Below are positions 40,713 through 51,600 of a stretch of 64,000 bases of DNA, in pieces (positions within the stretch are counted from its first letter, which is position 1; each line of letters begins with the position of its first letter). The stretch covers positions 77,505,891 through 77,569,890 of the forward strand of contig CM049317.1 of assembly GCA_026874595.1 (NCBI GenBank). The letters are read 5' to 3'. A program made the position numbers and the translations under genes. The notes under the pieces were generated by a model, which saw nothing but the letters and a program-made list of their open reading frames with translations, had not been told where the DNA came from and did not search any database. The stretch comes from Sipunculus nudus (lineage: Eukaryota > Annelida > Sipuncula > Golfingiida > Sipunculidae).

Positions 40713-40925
40713 TATATCATTAACTTCCAAGAATGAAAGAAGGTGCCCTCAGAAACATTTAGGCACTAAGTAGTCATTTGTTTTCTAATATACAAACAAA
40801 ATCAAATCCGAATACTAATCGAGCTGCAATTATGAGGTCATATCCTGAGAGCTTAAATATAGCGAGGAATTTTAGTGATATAATGAGAATATTGAGAAAA
40901 CAATACAGTTATCTAATCTAATACT
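40590..40925. repeat. segmental duplication, copy 2 (first part)
   Basis: Aligns with 35560-35890, including the AATATGGTCACAAG cassette. In copy 1 the same cassette's donor has changed from GTGGGT to GGGAGT. Confidence 0.85.
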
Positions 40926-41914
40926 TATAAAAAGAATTCGGTTCACGTTTGATCGCAATGTTCTCTAAAACCGCGTTGTGTACAATACTGTGCCATACAT
41001 CATTTTAATGGTTATTATCCCCTCATTGACATAGGCGATATGAAAATAAATAATTGTTTATGTACATATAATTTTGAGTGATTTTTCCATTTTTTTACCG
41101 AGCACAGCCGAACTGCCTTCGGCAATCACCGGAATGCGTGCATTGTGGTCACTCAACCTCTAACACTAAGGACTATTGTTCATATGAATAACGCTTGCTT
41201 TCAATGAGGGATTTGACCCACGTGCGTGGTCAGTAAAAGAGAAAAAATACATGTTTCTCGCTTTATGAAATGGAGAGTTCAACCCAGGAGGATTAATGAC
41301 AAAAACTAATTCAAGGTCCCAATTTCAGGAACAGGGGAGGGGTGGGGTTGGATGGGGTAGTGTCGGGGGTTTCAGGCCTCAAAATTTGTCGGATACGATG
41401 AAAAAAAAAAGGTTGCGGTGGCTGAAAATGGGATACACACCCTCTGCATGGAGTCCCGTTGAGTCCGTTTCTGCTACTTTCGAGGTATGTATATTTCTGT
41501 TTCTTTCTTAAGTAACAGTTTCCTTGCAACGAATTTAATAAATCTTTCATGTGTTCCTCACATAAACCTAATCTTTATACATTCAACGCTAGAATCCAGT
41601 CAAATATCATCGAAAACCTGAATGCCCCCCCCCCCCCGTCTCATTCCGGTTCGCAATGTTAACATCGTCACTGACCAGGTTTTCAAGGTAATAATACCGG
41701 GGTATGAATTTCTTGCCACGAGGACAGCCCCGCAAGATAAATGTCAAAAATATGTATTCATAACTTATTGAGACAGTTTCCCACAGAAAACCTATATTTT
41801 CTGTTCACTTTTAGAAAAAAATAGCCAACATTTTACATCTCAGTAAATATAATCTCCCAAACCCCGGTAATAAACCCGGTATACCTGGTTTATCAGCTAG
41901 TTAATTATATAATG
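40926..41914. other. ~1-kb insertion splitting the duplicated block; no gene
   Basis: Sequence absent from copy 1 of the block. It has a C run near 41626, GC-richer patches around 41330 and ACCCGGTATACC/GGTTTAT motifs near its right end. No ORF with a domain and no clear terminal inverted repeat was found. Confidence 0.5.
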
Positions 41915-42085
41915 AATTACTGTACAGCAAACAATACACCAGATACACTGATAAGTATAAACTTAATACAGAATAACAGAGAATTTGATACGTAAACAAA
42001 TATTCTGATCACACCTCACTATACCATAACATGAAAGATCAGAATGATGAATATACAGATAAATATATCAGTTTATATCATCTAT
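41915..42085. repeat. segmental duplication, copy 2 (second part)
   Basis: TAATGAATTACTG..AACAATACACCAGATA .. ACATGAAAGATCAGAATGAT matches 35900-36085. Confidence 0.85.
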
Positions 42086-42604
42086 ATATCTGCACATGGT
42101 TGGCTGGCTGTCAATTCACTTCGGCCGTGGAAGCAGCAGGTGCTCTAGGCTGGAGCTTTTGAGTAATGAACCATATACCGCCCCTGCAAAACGCGATTAT
42201 AATCCAATTAACATTGATTAATAAATTTTAAAGACATGCATTTTGATATCATTATTTTAAGTTTATTTTGTTCCTAAATTTAACATTTTATATTATTCTC
42301 CATTTCAACGGTAACAATATCTTCATTACAAAAAAGGAAAGGCTAAGAACTTAATGCAGGAATGAACAAACCCAGAATAATTATTAATTAACCTAACATT
42401 TTCTCTTTCTTAGAAAAAAGTTCTTCTCCACTGTCTTACTTTCCTTTTCTGCAGAGACCTAAATATGGTCTTTAGCATTTACATCGTGAGAACAAAATTC
42501 TAGGATGTGGACCTCCTTGGGACAATACCAAATTCTCCACTTTGTACAGGTGCCCACACAATACATCTCAAATATTGTAGGACTGAACAAGACATCCCAG
42601 TTAA

Positions 42605-44968
42605 CAACCAATACTGTTTAGTGTCCGTCCTGTATATGCTCCAACTGATCACCTAATATGCCAACCTTTTCAGTGAACATCTTCTGCTCCCACAGAATAC
42701 CTTATAAGTATACAAGTACGACTGTTCAGTGGTCGTCTTATGTATACTCCAACTGAACACTCAATATGTATTCAAGTACGACTGTTCAGTGGTCGTCTTA
42801 TGTATACTCCCGCTGAACACTCAATATGTACACAAGTACGACTGTTCAGTGGTCGTCTTATGTATACTCCAACTGAACACTCAATATGTATTCAAGTACG
42901 ACTGTTCAGTGGTCGTCTTATGTATACTCCAACTGAACACTCAATATGTATACAAGTACGACTGTTCAGTGGTCGTCTTATGTATACTCCTACTGAACAC
43001 TCAATATGTACACAAGTACGACTGTTCAGTGGTCGTCTTATGTATACTCCAACTGAACACTCAATATGTATTCAAGTACGACTGTTCAGTGGTCGTCTTA
43101 TGTATACTCCAACTGAACACTCAATATGTATTCAAGTACGACTGCTCAGTGGTCGCCTTATGTATACTCCAACTGAACACTCAATATGTATTCAAGTACG
43201 ACTGTTCAGTGGTCGTCTTATGTATGCTCCAACTGAACACTCAATATGTACACAAGTACGACTGTTCAGTGGTCGTCTTATGTATACTCCTACTGAACAC
43301 TCAATATGTATTCAAGTACGACTGTTCAGTGGTCGTCTTATGTATACTCCAACTGAACACTCAATATGTATTCAAGTACGACTGTTCAGTGGTCGTCTTA
43401 TGTATACTCCTACTGAACACTCAATATGTATACAAGTACGACTGTTCAGTGGTCGTCTTATGTATACTCCTACTGAACACTCAATATGTATTCAAGTACG
43501 ACTGTTCAGTGGTCGTCTTATGTATACTCCAACTGAACACTCAATATGTATTCAAGTACGACTGCTCAGTGGTCGTCTTATGTATACTCCAACTGAACAC
43601 TCAATATGTATACAAGTACGACTGTTCAGTGGTCGTCTTATGTATACTCCAACTGAACACTCAATATGTACACAAGTACGACTGTTCAGTGGTCGTCTTA
43701 TGTATACTCCAACTGAACACTCAATATGTATTCAAGTACGACTGTTCAGTGGTCGTCTTATGTAAACTCCAACTGAACACTCAATATGTACACAAGTACG
43801 ACTGTTCAGTGGTCGTCTTATGTATACTCCAACTGAACACTCAATATGTACACAAGTACGACTGTTCAGTGGTCGTCTTATGTATACTCCAACTGAACAC
43901 TCAATATGTATTCAAGTACGACTGTTCAGTGGTCGTCTTATGTATACTCCCACTGAACACTCAATATGTATACCAGTACGACTGTTCAGTGGTCGTCTTA
44001 TGTATACTCCAACTGAACACTCAATATGTATACAAGTACGACTGTTCAGTGGTCGTCTTATATATACTCCTGCTTAACACTCAATATGTACACAAGTACG
44101 ACTGTTCAGTGGTCGTCTTATGTATACTCCCGCTGAACACTCAATATGTACACAAGTACGACTGTTCAATGGTCGTCTTATATAAAGTCCCACTGAACAC
44201 TCAATATGTATACAAGTACGACTGTTCAGTGGTCGTCTTATGTATAGTCCCACTGAACACTCAATATGTATACAAGTACGACTATTCAGTGGTCGTCTTA
44301 TGTATACTCCTACTGAACACTCAATATGTATACAAGTAGGACTGTTCAGTGGTCGTCTTATATATACTCCCACTGAACACTCAATAAGTATACAAGTACG
44401 ACTGTTCAGTGGTCGTCTTATATATACTCCTACTGAACACTCAATATGTATACAAGCACGACTGTTCAGTGGTCGTCTTATGTGTACTCCCAATGAACAC
44501 TCAATAAGTATACAAGTACGACTGTTCAGTGGTCGTCTTATATATACTCCCACTGAACACTCAATAAGTATACAAGTACGACTGTTCAGTGGTCGTCTTA
44601 TGTATACTCCTACTGAACACTCAATATGTATACAAGCACGACTGTTCAGTGGTCGTCTTATGTGTACTCCCACTGAACACTCAATAAGTATACAAGTACG
44701 ACTGTTCAGTGGTCGTCTTATATATACTCCCACTGAACACTCAATAAGTATACAAGTACGACTGTTCAGTGGTCGTCTTATGTATACTCCTACTGAACAC
44801 TCAACATGTATACAAGCACGACTGTCAGTGGTCGTCTTATGTATACTCCTAATGAACACTCAATATGTATACAAGTACGACTGTTCAATGGTCGTCTTAT
44901 GTATACTCCTACTGAACACTCAATATGTATACAAGTACGACTGTTCAGTGGTCGTCTTATGTATACTC
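42605..44968 (+). repeat. 60-bp satellite, about 37 regular copies plus decayed edge copies
   Basis: Regular units from about 42713 read ACTGTTCAGTGGTCGTCTTA .. ATACTCCAACTGAACACTCA .. ATATGTATACAAGTACG. Two diverged copies precede them (about 42605-42712). Each unit has inverted 8-mers TGTTCAGT and ACTGAACA around a 21-nt spacer. The period of 60 keeps three frames open, giving false ORFs up to 536 codons. One copy near 44824 has lost a base. Copies after about 44160 carry more variants (ATAAGTA, GTGTACTCC). Confidence 0.97.
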
Positions 44969-44969
44969 A

Positions 44970-46760
44970 GGCTGTCTCATTGTTCGCGACCTGAGGCGGA
45001 TTGACATTAGTAGTTATTGATGTCCCTTTTAGTGTCAAGGGTACTTGACTATTATTTTGGAAAGCCTTGGGAAAGCGTAAGGTTTGTTCAGATTTTCATT
45101 GTCAGATTTACATCTATACTGAAGTACAAAAGATAATTAAGTAATTCTCATGTAAATTTATCTTGTTAAGGCTCTACGACGAGCAGTCAAAATGATATTT
45201 GCCTTGCATTGAAAGTCTGTCGATCAACTGACCTATATGGATCTCTGGTGTTGCTGTGACATCCCATGATCGTCACGTTTGACGCGCCTCAGACATCTAT
45301 ATAGCCACCGGGAGTAGCAAACATCTTTGTGACCCCTAAAGTCAAATATAAGATATAAAATATAATAAATCACTGAGACATGAATTGTTTTTTATAAAAT
45401 TTATATATCAACTGCAACATCTTAAACAGAAATGTTTGATACTTACACTGATAAGCAGAATACTATGCTTCTAATTAGCTTGTGAAACGAACAAAGGATG
45501 GATTCAAATTCATAATTACTTTTAATCAACTGCTCTAAATAGTACATGCATCATTATCTTATCTGGTACTTAACATTCAATCTGCCTTAGGCTTAATAAA
45601 ATGATATACTTTATTTTATTTTGTTACACTTTAGAGTATGGAGCTCGCATATTATGAATTATGAAGAGAGGGCTGGCCTCCTTGAGCCGAATGACTGACC
45701 TGGACCCTTTCCAGCTCTTCGAGTGAGGAGGAAAGCTGATCGCTTACAATGCTTGCTGCAGATATGGTCGTCTTTGGTTGTTTGCAACCTGAAGCGGACT
45801 GTGGTAATTTCTGATAGTCTCTATTGAATTTTAAGGTTCGGTCGTGAAATCATAGCATATTAACTTGCTCATAAAATAACCTGCATAATAACAAGTTTGT
45901 TAATTTTGAGAACAATCGTCTTTATGAGCCATAAAAGTTAAAATGCTGACCTTTTTGGCAGTGTAGAAGACCTTGGCCTGAGGATACCGGACCATTTTGA
46001 GAGGCAGGTCTCCCTGGGTCAGGAAAAGTCGATCGCTGACAACGCTTGGTGCAGTTTAGTAGTCTTTGGTTGTGTGCAACCTGAAGCGGATTGCCAGTCG
46101 TTGTCTGGGTTCGACTCCTTCCTAAAGGAAAGAAAAAAATATGATAATAGTTTGCTCATGATATTATCTGCATGATAAACGCCTTTGTTAATACTGACAT
46201 TATTGACAAAATGCGTTTAGATCTGAAATTGGGAAAATATGGCTAGTGGCATTTCCCTCTAGTAAATGACAGTTCGACAAGTTTCCGTTAAGCGTAAAGT
46301 TTGTGCCAATTTCAATTGTCTACTTAACAAGCCAATTCTGATGTACAATTCTGAAGTACATTTTACTATAAGTAAAAGAAAATTAGAATAGATTTATTAT
46401 ATTTAAAAAATTCAGACAATATAATTAAAATTTGTTTTTTTTGTACATGTGCCATTTTGGGACGTCATAATTAATATATCTTACTTACTTCTTATCGTAA
46501 GTTGTCTTATGGTAAGTTGTCTACATAATATTTGTTTGGCATCAGATGTCTGTCCATGAACTGACTTGCATGGGTCTCTGGAGTTGCTGATGTTAAATGT
46601 TTCATACTCCTTATATGTGACGCTGCTTGCACGTACACGCAGTATATTCCTCAGGAGAACACACATCTTTGTGACCCCTAAAAAATGAACATAAAATAAA
46701 ATTAAATCGATGAAAAAATGACTTTGTTTTAAATTTAAAATGACGTAAATCAATCACAGC
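44970..46760 (-). repeat. tandem/segmental duplication with exon-like pieces
   Basis: Two segments share TTTTAG/GGGTCACAAAGATGT with downstream AGAGAYCCATRYARGTCAGT and GRCAGAC (45340-45225 and 46677-46545 on the minus strand). Three share CCGCYTCAG/GTTGCA or GTCGCG (about 44985, 45785 and 46085). The 46.6 kb copy is open in one frame (VTKMCVLLRNILRV.., ..NSRDPCKSVHGQ) while the 45.3 kb copy has a stop. This looks like a duplicated exon pair, one copy decayed. Confidence 0.5.
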
Positions 46761-46879
46761 ATTTTGTACAGAAATTATCGATACTTTCATCAATAAGCCA
46801 ACAATTAAGCCAAAATTTATGGTTCTTAAGAGGTGAAAAACACTGGATGGATTTAAATTTATACTTAATGTGAGACGAG

Positions 46880-47400
46880 ATAAGAGGATGATGTAAGATG
46901 ATATGAGAGGATTACGGGAGATTATATGACAGGATTACGGGAGATGAGGCGAGAGGATGAGGGAAGATGCTGCGAGTGGATGAGGGGAGATGATATGGGA
47001 GGTTGACGGGAGATGATATGAGAGGATGATGGGAGATAAAAGGATGAGATGTTGGGAGAAGAGCGGATAAGGGGAGATGAGGAATGATGTGGGATGAATA
47101 TGATGAGGTGAGATGAAGAGATGATGTGGGATGAAGTTGATGAGGTGACATGATGAGATGATATGATGTGAAATGAGTGATGAGGTGAGGTGAAGTGATG
47201 AGGTGAGGTGATTAGGTGTGGTGATTTGATGGGGTGAAATGAGATGTGAGATGAAATGATATGAGATGAAATGAGGTGAGGTGATACGAGGTGATGATGT
47301 GAGATGAAATGAGACAAGAGGATGAGGTGAGATGAGGCAAAAAGAAATTAAGTGATGTGGGACGAGAAGATGAGGTGATGAGGCGAGATAAGATGAGAAG
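46880..47400 (+). repeat. purine-rich degenerate GATGA/GGTGA repeat
   Basis: About 500 bp of nearly pure G/A/T on the plus strand, made of GATGAG, GGTGA, ATGAGAT and GGGAGATGAT words with almost no C. The C/T-rich complement gives Ser/His/Pro-rich ORFs that are not genes. Confidence 0.9.
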
Positions 47401-47410
47401 AGGGACCTAC

Positions 47411-47642
47411 CTATCGGTTCTCACACGTTGGCTAGATGGGGCCATATTGAAACCATGGAACATCTCGGGATTGATCGTGAATATTTTATTAACTCCACCG
47501 TCACCCACAGATGTCTTGCCCTTAAGGTTTGATCTTGCACAACACAGCCCAAACTGGACTCCTTGTCTCAGGGCATTCCGATGCACTGGTACGTGCCTCT
47601 CGGTACGTAGGGGTGTGCCACCGGACATACGGGTGTGTAATT
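47411..47642 (-). CDS. candidate exon of an unknown protein
   Basis: The 3' splice-like site is GGTATACCAG and the 5' splice site is GTAGGT. It is 232 nt with phase 1 start and phase 2 end. The frame is open: GVQFGLCCARSNLKGKTSVG, then GGVNKIFTINPEMFHGFNMA, then SSQRVRTD. The composition is protein-like, with no low complexity. In phase it could join the GGGTCACAAAGATG segment at 46676. I do not recognise the family. Confidence 0.4.
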
Positions 47643-47719
47643 CTGGTATACCGGGTATAATTTTTAATTATATAACTCTAAGGCAATGCAGTGATACAGT
47701 GGCAAACTGAAGTTATATC

Positions 47720-48600
47720 TTATTTAAATAAAGGCATAAGAGCCAAGACTGGGTTTTTGTAGTGCCTGAAGTGAAGGGAGGATCCTCATGTCGAGGTTCC
47801 AGCAAACTGACCGAAATAAAAATTACCTCCACTTTCCAAATTTGATAATGTTCATGGTATGATTCCTTTATATATGTATATATACATATAACCACAACAC
47901 CAGGCATTTAAAGGTGCAACAAATATACAAACATATGTAGATAGAAATATATATATAAAATATATATATATATATATAAATAGAAGTTGCATTATAAATA
48001 CAGGCCGACGTACATTTACCGGCTACTTATATGTAAAATTATCAAGAACTGAATCCAAAGCGAGAATTATTTTCTTTTTTTACAGACCTGTGTTAATTTC
48101 AGCATATAATCTGTAAAATTAAGAACTTCATCCCAAAACTAATTTGTTGCACCTTAAAATTCACTGAGACACCTGGAAGAACAAAACATCATAGCTGGAA
48201 TCATTGTTGAGTACAAAGCAAATTTAAATGGATTTCTGCCAAACAAACATTTCGCCAAAAAGTACCAAGTGAATAAAAAATCCGCTGCTCAGTTCCTATA
48301 AATGGCTAATTTTGACAAGTAGCCCAAGGGCAATGATAAAGGATGATCGCTATAGCTCAGGTAATTTACAGTCAGCTGAGCTGATAAAGCGACGTCCAGC
48401 TATGATGCTTGTATGTGAAAGCAAAGAAAAGGAAAGAAGACACGCGTCCTCTGCGAGAGGAACAATTAGTAAGTTCACCATACAGAATTTCCCAAAACTT
48501 AGAAATTTTATAGTACATATTAAACAGTTATAGAAGTCCATGATAGACGGTTTGACGGCTGAGTAAATTTAAAATATTAAGAAATATACATTTAAAAAAT
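47720..48600. other. no gene; TA-rich stretch and inverted dispersed-repeat end
   Basis: TA microsatellite-like sequence lies at 47945-47985. The inverted left end of the 27.9-kb family (GATCGCTATAGCTCAG then CAGTCAGCTGAGCTGA) lies at about 48343-48388. Confidence 0.5.
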
Positions 48601-48666
48601 TTACCCTTCTAGTAACCAGTCAGGACCAACCGTGACGGTGTCGGGCAGGACCTGTTGCTGCTCTGG
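48601..48666 (-). CDS. exon 4 of the coiled-coil gene (stop)
   Basis: After TTTTATTACGAG, 21 codons read PEQQQVLPDTVTVGPD then WLLEG and TAA. The acceptor is weak (ACGAG), so this join is the least certain part of the model. Confidence 0.45.
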   Translation of the reverse strand, partial: PEQQQVLPDTVTVGPDWLLEG

Positions 48667-51600
48667 CTCGTAATAAAAGTTATATATTTACGCCAAAACT
48701 TGTTTAAAGAGATAATTTAAATCAGAAAACAGTGGTATGACCCATTTTGTCGATAAGAAAAAGCAAAATCAAACGTACAATTTTGAATTAAATATTGCGA
48801 TCGAATTAAAAAAAAAATAATTTCTCCTGTCTGAAATTACGACCATATACTGTCTCAAAACTTCCCTGTATTCATCCCTTCCCTTACAAATAAACCCCGA
48901 CAAACTGGAACAAACGTATTCCGCCAGAGCAGCGGGCGGTCCTGCTCTCCTCCGGTCTCTCACCTGTGGTCTTGCCTGGATACCAGAAGGGCCAGGTCTA
49001 GGTGAACCCACGGACTCGTTCCCACCTGCGGAGGACGACGGGCCCTCCGTCCTCTGTCGCTTGGACGGACTGGAAGGGTCCTGGTCGTCTTGTCCGTTAC
49101 GTTGGTCGTCCTGGCGACGGTCCTGGTGACGGTCCTCGTTGTCGTCCTGGTTTGTCTCCTCTCGTCGATGCTTCCTGGTAGCCTTGCCAACAGAGGGCGC
49201 CTTTTCCGTCTCCACATAATCTTCCCAACGTCTCAGCGTGGCCAGAGCTTCATCCACCTGTTTACGGTAGTCTTGCAGGGAAGCTGGTCCTGGGTGTCGG
49301 CCACGTTTTGTTGTTCCTGGGCCAGCTGGGCCTGGAGCCCGGCCAGCTGCGTCTGGACCTGATGTTGCGGGTTCGTGAAATCCTCTAACAGATGGCAGAA
49401 CACATCGTCAGTTTCATCTTTGTCTGTGGATGACAGAAGAGTAATACCTTGATCAGCACAAGTATATAAACATGAATGAACATAATGTGGAAATGTTCTC
49501 ATTTGTAAATTCTGGAGGTCAGATACTGAGCATGTTTATTTTATATAGAATTTATCGACTTTTCCTGAAGTATATAATCAATCTGATAATTGCAAAGGTA
49601 CGCCACGTTGAATGGTCTGATGTAGAGCCTCGGTGCACATCTGGACAGGGCAGGCTTACTAGAGGTAGGTACTGGTCTTTAATAAATAATTAGTCGTGTA
49701 TTCACGAATTTTCAATCAAAATACTTTGTTTGCGTGAGAAGAAAAGTAATTTCCTATGAAATAATATATCTCAAAGTTATATGTAATTAGGTAATTTCAC
49801 TTATTTCATGACAAAAAATCAAATATTGTATTTGTTAAAAAAATTCACCCAAACTGATAATAAATAGGACTAAATAAATATGAATTATCTTTATTTCTAT
49901 CAACATTTTGCCAATATCTAACATACAAAAAAGGCATTTTCTAGTAATGTTGAAGTAATTGTTTGAATAATTTATGATTTCTCTGAAAATAAATCAACTT
50001 GGTAAACAATAAAAAATAAATACTATGATTTTCTCTTTGAATTTATCTTTTTGCTCCGCATCTGAAATCCTAGATTTTAAATTTGGTATGGATTGATCTA
50101 TTTATTCCTGTATAGTTAAATGAAATACAATATCAGATAATGAAGTCATTAATAATGGTGCTCTACAGGTAATATACAGATTTCGCTGACGCATATTGAC
50201 CAAAATCACGCAGACCACCCATGATTTATGGCGTGACATTCACTATTTCAGTCACATTTTATATATCTTGTTTGATATTTTTCACCTTCAGCAGGATGAC
50301 AGAAATATTTATTTTTTGTTACAGCTCGTGACTTAGTCCGGAGGAAACGAAAGAGAGCTAACACTATGAACCTTATCGATCTAAAATAGATATTGAACAC
50401 GTAAAAAAATGAATACAAAAGTTAATGAAAGTTGTTTCAATAGTACGGTCATAATTTCATGACTATGTCGTATTAGGCACTCGAGTTTTAGGACAACTCA
50501 TACAGGACAACTGAGAAAATGGCAATGCCACACTTGATATATGACTAGTCTGATAGTAAATTTGGGTACATGCAGCGGCTAAACATGCTATAAACATAAT
50601 ATTGTTGCATGTTACATTTTGCCCGCCGTTATACTCAATCCCCTGGTGCTAGTAACCAGAAAATTTGTTATTTCTTCTTCTTTTTATTGACCTTATCCCC
50701 AGGTCAAAGGCCAGAGATCATTTTTGTCAAACAACTTGTTCTATTGTAACCTTAATTCGTCTTTGAAAAATAAGATTTCCCCATTATCAGACTTATCTAT
50801 GTAAATAAGTATGTCTTTTTTCAGAAGAAATGAGTTTCAGCTCAATTTATTAATAATCATGCATATTTAACGAGATACTGAACATATTTCAAACTTTTTT
50901 TGAGTATTATAGCAAAGGACTGTTGTGAAGATTTTAATGAGATATTTCTGGTACCTTTTTCCCTTATGAGCTTCAATTTGCTTTTGGTAAGCGAGTCTGT
51001 CAAAGTTATCGCTATAATCTTTTAAATGAGGTTTAATGATGAAGGCCTCTTTATGTGATTAAATAATTTGCTTTTTCGAGACTTGATTATTTTAACCTTA
51101 AAGGAAACAGAAATAAATTTTGCAGGGTTTTAAATGAGATTATATGGTACCACTTTCCCTAATGGGCTTTATTATATCATCGATTCTATCAAATATTTCG
51201 CTTTTATCTTTAAAAGTATTAAATTCAAATGTTATATCCAAACATATTTAATTCATTTGTATATCTAAATATTATTAATCCTTTCTAAAAGTCGCAACCA
51301 TTTTACGGAGATTTAAAGAAGGGGATATATCTTGAGTGCCATCAACAGGTAGAATCCCATCACTGTTGCAGCTGCAACGCCCCTAGGCTTCTTTCATAGC
51401 CAATGTATAAATTTTGAACACGATTTAAGATTTTGCCTTCAGGTATGACTGAAAAATTATGGTGACAAACAAACAGATGGAAAAAAGACAATAAGTCTAT
51501 CAGTTGGTAACTGTATTAAAAAGACCTAATTATGTTATCCACTGGTAGTTTCTTTGATTCGTTGTTAAACGGTTATGACTGCTACAGACAGTCACTTTGT

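Noticed and set aside
42729-44339. 536-codon open frame, plus overlapping 341- and 261-codon frames
   Set aside because: Pure product of the 60-bp satellite; three frames on both strands are open because 60 is divisible by three, and a single-base loss in one unit is not selected against.
46912-47317. Ser/His/Pro-rich minus-strand ORFs of 79 and 131 codons
   Set aside because: Complement of the purine-rich GATGA/GGTGA repeat.
49233-49502. Programmed -1 frameshift in the coiled-coil exon near 49277
   Set aside because: No slippery heptamer with re-pairing codons at the site; a one-base deletion or sequencing error is simpler.
49597-49665. Plus-strand exon (VRHVEWSDVEPRC..)
   Set aside because: Weak acceptor (TTGCAAAG), antisense to the better-supported gene, and no partner exon.
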